Positions 10,601 through 14,963 of a stretch of DNA of 17,713 nucleotides are shown piece after piece. Position 1 is the first letter of the stretch. Each line of letters opens with the position of its first letter. The stretch is from Rodentolepis nana (Eukaryota; Platyhelminthes; Cestoda; Cyclophyllidea; Hymenolepididae): NCBI GenBank assembly GCA_900617975.1, contig UZAE01000839.1, forward strand, positions 1 to 17,713, written 5' to 3'. Position numbers and translations under genes: made by a program. The notes below the pieces were generated by a model, which was given only the letters and a program-made list of their open reading frames with translations, was not told the DNA's origin and ran no database searches.

Positions 10601-10693
10601 TAGGCCTATTTTTTATCTTCTATAGTTCAGAAATATTGTTTAATACCTACCTCATTCTTCATTTCACATTAGATGAATCAAAGCGTGGAGTAA
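1445..10693 (+). CDS. Kettin/titin-like muscle Ig protein, 3' part (10 exons, 5' end outside window)
   Basis: Joining 1445-1690, 3079-3217, 6023-6121, 7630-7799, 7951-8142, 8590-8782, 8853-9116, 9934-10108, 10191-10592 and 10673-10693 gives one open frame of 632 residues with matching phases at every junction. It contains four I-set Ig domains at about residues 34-128, 170-266, 309-402 and 449-541. Each has the C-strand Trp followed by x-x-(D/N)GEP. Domains 1-3 have an F-strand D-x-G-x-Y-x-C motif. Linkers of roughly 40 residues separate the domains; linkers 1 and 3 share a C-x3-A-x-I-(V/I)-T-x-S-N-L pattern. Alternating Ig and linker units are the hallmark of kettin (Sls/ketn-1), an actin-binding sarcomere protein, so a structural role in muscle filaments is inferred. 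None of the four domains has a B-strand Cys, as is common in intracellular muscle Ig domains. A basic tail (542-632) ends the protein. A general titin/twitchin relative is the alternative. Confidence 0.82.
1691..3078. other. Intron between the two halves of Ig1
   Basis: A 1388-nt AT-rich intron. The only marked feature is a C-rich tract at 2780-2806 (G-quadruplex-prone on the minus strand). A 7-bp hairpin (TTCACTG/CAGTGAA) lies near 1772-1795. The 62-codon minus frame at 2087-2275 has no recognisable domain. Confidence 0.7.
2780..2806 (-). repeat. C-rich tract (G-quadruplex-prone on minus strand)
   Basis: Runs of C4, C6, C4, C3, C2 and C3 separated by single T or A bases, in an otherwise AT-rich intron. 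Confidence 0.75.
3079..3217 (+). CDS. Muscle Ig gene exon 2: second half of Ig1
   Basis: Acceptor AG at 3077-3078 (ctcttgtag) and donor GTAAGT at 3218. Its first two bases complete the Gly codon opened in exon 1. It encodes the D to G strands, including the PEDSGSYVC F-strand motif and a NKAGRVESS turn. It leaves in phase 2. No open frame of 60 codons or more covers it, so it was found only by splice-site and motif reading. Confidence 0.85.
3314..3560 (-). repeat. SINE-like dispersed repeat, copy B (internally deleted)
   Basis: It shares the head (right end at 3560), the CCACGTGG block, the CATATTCGACC segment and the CCATTTGA tail junction with the other copies. It lacks about 50 nt in the head half, including one arm of the internal inverted repeat, and about 25 nt in the middle. 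It lies in the 2.8-kb intron, antisense to the muscle gene. The 84-codon minus-strand frame across it is repeat sequence, not a gene. Confidence 0.85.
4519..4553 (+). repeat. G-rich tract, six runs of four or more G
   Basis: Five G4 runs separated by single bases (c, t, a, t, a) and then a G10 run. Single-nucleotide loops make this a very strong intramolecular G-quadruplex motif, on the coding strand of a muscle-gene intron. Confidence 0.85.
6023..6121 (+). CDS. Muscle Ig gene exon 3: inter-domain linker
   Basis: Acceptor AG at 6021-6022 follows a (TTTA)n/pyrimidine tract; donor GTAAGT is at 6122. The 99-nt exon encodes CEAGARIVTNSNL followed by a short helical-looking stretch. It closely parallels the linker after Ig3 (CTPSAAIITQSNL), which supports it as coding. 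It enters and leaves in phase 2. The I-V-T-x-S-x-L pattern resembles kettin linker modules as I recall them. Confidence 0.8.
6122..7629. other. Intron between linker exon and Ig2
   Basis: A 1508-nt intron. It holds a possible inverted-repeat element (6371-6645) and a G10 run (6636-6645). The remainder is AT-rich with no coding signal. Confidence 0.65.
6371..6645. repeat. Possible inverted-repeat element (MITE-like), degenerate
   Basis: The left arm (C run at 6371-6376, then ATATGCGGG at 6385-6393) is mirrored by CCCGCATAT at 6622-6630 followed by a G10 run. Weaker similarity extends inward about 30 nt (ATTA..AGG, and GA-TTC segments near the CTGT). Ends and target duplication are not clear. 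Confidence 0.35.
7630..7799 (+). CDS. Muscle Ig gene exon 4: first half of Ig2
   Basis: Acceptor AG at 7628-7629 and donor GTAAGT at 7800. It encodes the end of a linker (FEQTPDP), then Ig2 from IPPSF through the C strand FVWLQNGEPVHFG. The exon ends after the first base of a Gly codon, at the same structural point and phase as exon 1. This means Ig1 and Ig2 share an ancestral intron position. Confidence 0.85.
7951..8142 (+). CDS. Muscle Ig gene exon 5: second half of Ig2 and linker
   Basis: Acceptor AG at 7949-7950 (tatctcctag) and donor GTAAGC at 8143. It encodes the rest of Ig2, with the F-strand motif ASDMGSYVCC, followed by a linker (TTKNLDMETQL). The frame continues past the donor to about 8300, but that extension is Lys/Arg-rich and unlike Ig or linker sequence. 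The strong donor and the in-frame exon 6 argue for splicing here. Confidence 0.85.
8143..8589. other. Intron within the Ig2-Ig3 linker
   Basis: A 447-nt AT-rich intron. It contains a small perfect hairpin (CCTAAC, 5-nt loop, GTTAGG; 8521-8537) and otherwise nothing recognisable. Confidence 0.7.
8590..8782 (+). CDS. Muscle Ig gene exon 6: linker and first half of Ig3
   Basis: Acceptor AG at 8588-8589 (ttattttag). It encodes a helical linker (LQAVKALEEML) and the first strands of Ig3, up to the first two bases of the C-strand Trp codon. The exon ends at 8782 and the intron starts with GCAAGT. The nearest GT donor (8787) would break the frame with exon 7. The GC donor restores the Trp and the conserved x-KDGEP that follows. 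Confidence 0.82.
8783..8852 (+). other. GC-AG intron (70 nt)
   Basis: The intron starts GCAAGT and ends TTTAG. GC donors with this extended consensus are the known minor class of U2 introns. The GC boundary is required to keep the Ig3 Trp codon and the conserved KDGEP in frame. No GT/AG pair here does so. Confidence 0.8.
8853..9116 (+). CDS. Muscle Ig gene exon 7: second half of Ig3 and linker
   Basis: Acceptor AG at 8851-8852, donor GTAAGA at 9117. The first base completes the Trp codon split by the GC-AG intron. It encodes CKDGEPL, the F-strand motif IPEDSGVYSC and the following linker CTPSAAIITQSNL. It leaves in phase 2. Ig3 is the best-conserved domain in the window. Confidence 0.88.
9117..9933. 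other. Intron between muscle exons 7 and 8
   Basis: An 817-nt intron largely occupied by repeat copy C (9381-9692). No coding signal remains in the flanks. Confidence 0.7.
9381..9692 (-). repeat. SINE-like dispersed repeat, copy C
   Basis: Near full-length copy with its head at 9692 and tail near 9381 (ATATAAATAAA in element orientation). It retains the head block with CACGTG and GTGCAC, the GTTGACT and AAGTCAACT arms, and the GTGAGTACTGTG motif on the plus strand. It lies in the 817-nt intron between muscle exons 7 and 8, antisense to the gene. The open frames at 9550-9851 are within or next to it. Confidence 0.85.
9934..10108 (+). CDS. Muscle Ig gene exon 8: linker end and first half of Ig4
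   Basis: Acceptor AG at 9932-9933 (tatttcttag), donor GTAAAT at 10109. It encodes a short acidic linker, then Ig4 from PPSIDV through SGYPTPEIEWFIDGEPVHQ. The G-x-P-x-P-x-I-x-W motif before the C strand is typical of I-set domains. It leaves in phase 0, close to the Ig1 and Ig2 intron site but with a shifted phase. Confidence 0.87.
10191..10592 (+). CDS. Muscle Ig gene exon 9: rest of Ig4 and basic C-terminal tail
   Basis: Acceptor AG at 10189-10190 (catatatcag), donor GTAAGT at 10593. It encodes the second half of Ig4, in which the usual Y-x-C of the F strand is replaced (GEHEIRVRGSN), so this domain is degenerate. A Lys/Glu-rich, probably helical tail of about 80 residues follows. Reading through the donor would add ten residues before a stop at 10623-10625, a possible alternative C-terminus. 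Confidence 0.87.
10673..10693 (+). CDS. Muscle Ig gene exon 10: last six codons and stop
   Basis: Acceptor AG at 10671-10672 (atttcacattag). The tiny exon reads MNQSVE then TAA at 10691-10693. The donor at 10593 is a strong match and the 80-nt intron fits the other short introns of this gene. An ATTAAA hexamer at 10702-10707 could serve polyadenylation but lies very close to the stop. The stop is inferred from splicing alone, so confidence is moderate. Confidence 0.62.
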   Translation: MNQSVE

Positions 10694-10751
10694 GAGAATT
10701 GATTAAAATCTCTCGGTATGACTAATGGGTCGTATTGATTTATGTCCTTAA

Positions 10752-10789
10752 TCACCACCACCACTACCACCTCCACAACCCCCCCCCCC
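10752..10789 (+). repeat. CCA/ACC-rich microsatellite with C11 run
   Basis: An imperfect CAC-type triplet stretch ends in eleven C's, about 60 nt after the muscle stop codon and so probably in its 3' UTR. Confidence 0.75.
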
Positions 10790-12198
10790 GCTTCCACCCC
10801 ATCTATTCATTTTATAAACAAAATCACATTTATGAAAAAAAAACTATCGAAAAGGCAATATGCATATATACTTTATCCTTCTCCGACTCACTTATATTTC
10901 TGCATGAGATATTTTCTTTTCGAAATTTATTAGTCAAAATTTTTGTTCCCGTCATTTACCCCTCTTACTTGTTCCCTTCCGCCTCCTTAAAATTGTCTTC
11001 AGATTTAGTGCCTTGAATTGTATGGACCTCTTGCAATAGTTTTTTTTGCCTCTCTTTGATTTTGATTTTCCTTTTTTTCAAATTTATCAGTGAAATTTTT
11101 CCTTCTTCTGAAAGCTGTATTCATCACAATATGAATTGGGGGAAGAAGTTTTATGCTCGCAAATAGAGAACGAAATTTATGATGTTTACTTCCCCTAAGT
11201 GAAACACACGAAGTTATACAGTTTTCAAAATCAATTGCTGAGTCAGTGACTTACACAAGTGGTGCTTAGGATGAATACTTGGGTTGAATACCATTAGAAC
11301 CACTTCTAGTCAAAGTGCCACATGTGATTGGTTCACGAGTTCCCACAAGTAGCATCTTATTAATTCCCATCTACAATTTTATAAACGAATAAGGTTTGAT
11401 GCAACTAAGGCTCGGATCTTAGTTCTTCGATATCTTTCATCACCAGTCTATTGATCTAATCTTGCTTATAATTTCTCTACTGAACGATTAGATAAACTAA
11501 AATTTATTTCTGGGGGTAGTAGTGATTACAATGTCCTCTCCAAAAGCATTTTAATTTGGCAAACAAATACACTGAAAATGAACAAAATTAGATATCTCTT
11601 ATAGTTCATCACGGAGGTTGTAAAAAGCGTTGCTAATTTCGCGCATGATTTTGACAAAGATCGGGTTTATGACTGAGGAGTTGACCTTGACAGATCATAT
11701 ATTATTGACTGAGGGTTACTAAAGAATGAATAACCAATACTTCGTGAGACAAATTGTTATAGCTTACCTAGAATATAAGATCGGATCATAGATTTGAAAG
11801 GTAAATTGCACATGTAGTAGACAATTTTTCAATTAATCGTCTTCACTCCCAAGCCATCTTTTAGTGCTCATACCTCAGTTACTATAAAAAGTTGGGCTTC
11901 CCGAACAGATACTAATTTTTTGAATTCGTCCGCCTCTATTTCAACAGAAAAGGCATCAGTAATCGCAGAAAAAAATGTACCTTCGTAATTAATGGAAACA
12001 CTACTTGGTGAAATGCTAATATCTAACAGCCTGTCCTACAATTGGGGAGAATTTTAAACTGAACGCTGAAACAACTGTTAAAGTGATAATCAAAGTTCAC
12101 ACCGACACCCCTTGCGTGGAAATAAACAACCGGAAAAATGTATATACAACACATGAGAGTTTGTGTGTAAATTAAGGATGAAAAATATGTGAATTGGA

Positions 12199-12221
12199 GG
12201 GGTGGGTGGGTGGGGGGGGGG
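12199..12221 (+). repeat. G-rich tract G4-T-G3-T-G3-T-G10
   Basis: Four G runs with single T loops, a strong G-quadruplex motif in the intergenic region. Confidence 0.85.
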
Positions 12222-12336
12222 CAGTGGATAAACAGATTAGCCGCGTTTATCCATGCTTTTGGAACACCTACGGAGACCAATCCAATCAAACGTAACCCAA
12301 TCGGCCATGCGTGAATGTATTTACGTTGTGGGTGAT

Positions 12337-12358
12337 GGGGGGGGGGGGGGGGGGAGGG
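12337..12358 (+). repeat. G18 homopolymer followed by A and G3
   Basis: The longest homopolymer in the window. It is prone to replication slippage and to length errors in assembly. Confidence 0.85.
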
Positions 12359-13280
12359 TTCTTGTCTCTTTCATTTAAGAGACGATGTAAACACACCTCA
12401 CTTGTGTAATAAGAAAAGTGAATTTATATCAAAGAAGTGTGATTGGGTATACGAAGGACATTTGCTATTTGCCAGAGTTAGTTTAAACCCGTTATATCAA
12501 TGTACTTCTTAAACGGTTGGCAACATACCCTCAGATGCAATAGAAAAGGACTAATTTGGTGTATAATCATTAAAATTTACTTCAAGGGAGTTTTAATGAT
12601 GAGACGTGGCACAAAAGGAAATAATTTCGCAAAGTTCATCAGTTCAACTTGAAAGCTACTAGAAATGAAGTGAATAGCTAGAGGTCAGAAAATTCAGTGT
12701 GATTTGTCGGTCAAGAGATTAACGAGGTGAGTTTCCCATTTAATTTGATTTAATCTTCAGTGAATATGAAGTCTAAAAAGTGAATAAATTTTCTCAGGGA
12801 GTGGCGATTCAAGAACAATTTCGGTCAATGCAACACAGATTCATCGCCATTTTTCCTAAAATCACTCCCAAACTAATTTGACTTGTTTAATGCTGTGTTG
12901 AAGTTTCAATAACCAGTGCGTTCATATTGTTGAGAACAATAGTTGAGAGTGGAAGTTAAAAGTTTTCCATTCATAACAAAAGAAAAAAACCTATTTTGTA
13001 TTTACATGGAAGCATCTTATTATGTGGAGCAGTAAATTAGCCGATAATGAAGTTAAAAAGACAGTTGATAAAAAAGATAGGACGCCCAATCAAAGTGGAT
13101 GACTACTCCACTTCAGTAACGATGTTCAGGATTGTAATTAGAGCGGACTCAATAGTTGGCAACTGTAAAATTTCGCCCAATTGTTTGCCTGATAAGATAT
13201 GAACCACTCAGACCTCAGGGGAGAGGACGTCCATTATTGCGAAAATAATTAACCAAATAGAGAATTAGATGTTGGATAAA

Positions 13281-13615
13281 GGGGTGCGTGATAGACTTGC
13301 CTCCACGTGGTGCAGTCTGGATAGCGTACGCTCATACGCCAATTAAGTCCATAAACTGGCAGTTGACTTCTCACTTCATACTACCATGACCCGATTGTTT
13401 GTCATATTCCACCATTTCACAGTACTCACCTCACCATACCTTTTTCTCTACCTTTGTGTCTGTCTGTCTCTTTCACATCTGTGAATTAATATTCTGCCCC
13501 CCCCCCCCTCCCGACTTTTGTTACTTTGATGTTCCTTTTCCACTCTATGAAGTCCGAAGTCAACTAAAGGGTTAATGATGACTCCCATAAAACCTACCAT
13601 TTGATATAAATAAAC
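13281..13615 (+). repeat. SINE-like dispersed repeat, copy D
   Basis: Full-length copy in the intergenic region, head GGGGTGCGTGAT at 13281 and tail TATAAATAAAC near 13615. The internal inverted repeat is perfect over 10 bp (13361-13370 with 13556-13565). It carries an expanded C12 run (13497-13508) where copy E has a shorter, interrupted C-rich segment. It lies about 960 nt upstream of the Kunitz terminal-exon coordinate, on the opposite strand. Confidence 0.88.
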
Positions 13616-14703
13616 AATCGGCGAATAGATTAATTAATAATAACCATACTAGCATACCAGGGGTATGTGAAGAGGTAGAGAACTTCATTCATTTTGCTCG
13701 AATTGCCTTAAGTTGTAGAATTAAATTACCAATTGCGGAAATTGGAATTTTACTAAATTTCAACTGAAAGTTCCAACAATTCTCCATAACCACCATTTTA
13801 CTGTGGTTCATTATGCTTCAGAAATTTACAAGAGCATCGAGGCAGTTCAGCGTAAATTCCAATTATCGGCGATCTTTCCGACTTGCTCCGTCCATTTCAA
13901 CTTGTCATGGCAACTCACCTTAACTGTCAAAAATGAGTCACGTCTTGATGAATAATAATGTCATTAGAAAAAATGCTGAGTCATGTTGATCAATGCATCA
14001 TGTCAAATTGTAGCGTTGTCGAATTGACAACTCCGTGCATCCTCAGTTGTCTACCATGATTTTTGCTGGTATAAGTAGAAACACCAAGTAAGTCGACGGT
14101 TGGCCCAATGAGGCACATTTGGCAGAAATTGGGTAACAAGGTTCGATAAATAAAGCCACTAAATCGATTGTTTTGTATTCAGGCTAACGCTGAGTTGGTG
14201 AATATGACTTCCCTTCAGGAATGAACACACTTATATATTCTACGAATTTTTACTGTCATCTAGGTGAAAGTAATCAAATTGCTCCAATATCATAGAAGTG
14301 GTCCGCCCCTCCCCCTCCCAGCCTCCTAATAGAAATGTTTGATAAAACTGGGTATTTCTTCCAATTTCCTCAATTTCCGTTTATATGGGTCGGCTTCACA
14401 ATGAACAACAGCGAACGCTCTTCTATTTATCTTCAAAAATCCAATGTAAAACCTCGAGATAAATCTTAATTTAGCCAATAATATTAATAACATTTCAAAT
14501 GCGTATCAGGTGGCAGTTTGAGAAAAAGAAAGAGGAGAAGATAAACGCATATAGAGGAAGTTGGAGGGGGGCAGGGATTTGGGAGAGAGTAGGGATGATT
14601 GTTAGCAAAATCGATGACAAAGTTTTTTGTGATATTGGATCTCGTTGCATTACAGTCTGGGTGAAGGTAAGGGGACTTTTTATAAGTCTCACAAAAATGT
14701 TAA

Positions 14704-14963
14704 TCAACTTTCGCTAAGAAGACATTCACTTTCGCAATGAGTCTCACTTTCGAAGATTAACGGTCGACCGAGAATTCTGATTCGGTATGGTTCATTAGGA
14801 TAGTCGAGACAAACGTAGATCATTGTCGCGAAGCACGAATTTGTTGAGCCGTCATACGCGAATGCAAGTTCAGTCACGGTGCCACCAGGATGACAGTTTT
14901 TAATCGTCTCATTCTTCAAGATGCCAAGCAGTTGAGACGATGATATGCAAGCCGGTTTGTGCC
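14704..14963 (-). CDS. Kunitz gene terminal exon: divergent domain 3
   Basis: Acceptor cattcccttttatag ends at 14964. The first two bases complete a Gly codon from the previous exon. Six cysteines follow in Kunitz order, with spacings 17, 19, 7, 24 and 3 (canonical 8, 15, 7, 12 and 3). [10 protein letters not shown] matches the Y-x-Y-(N/D)-x2-T-x2-C segment, and [11 protein letters not shown] matches the C-terminal helix. The enlarged loops between C1-C2 and C4-C5 are unusual. The frame ends at TGA (14704-14706). It could instead be a relic or belong to another transcript. Confidence 0.65.

Larger units (their letters stand above)
10694..14703. other. Intergenic region between the two convergent genes
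   Basis: About 4 kb with no supported gene on either strand. It holds a CCA-rich microsatellite with a C11 run (10752-10789), two long G tracts (12199-12221, 12337-12358), repeat copy D (13281-13615) and a C-rich tract (14306-14319). A plus-strand AATAAA occurs at 12783-12788, but it is about 2 kb past the muscle stop. The Kunitz 3' UTR must lie at the right end, but no clear minus-strand polyadenylation hexamer was seen there. Confidence 0.6.

Noticed and set aside
12023..12289. 88-codon minus-strand frame
   Set aside because: It crosses the G-rich tract, is low in complexity, and has no start context or domain.
14495..14717. Frames of about 70 codons on both strands next to the Kunitz stop
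   Set aside because: They are mutually overlapping and low in complexity. They probably fall in the Kunitz 3' UTR.
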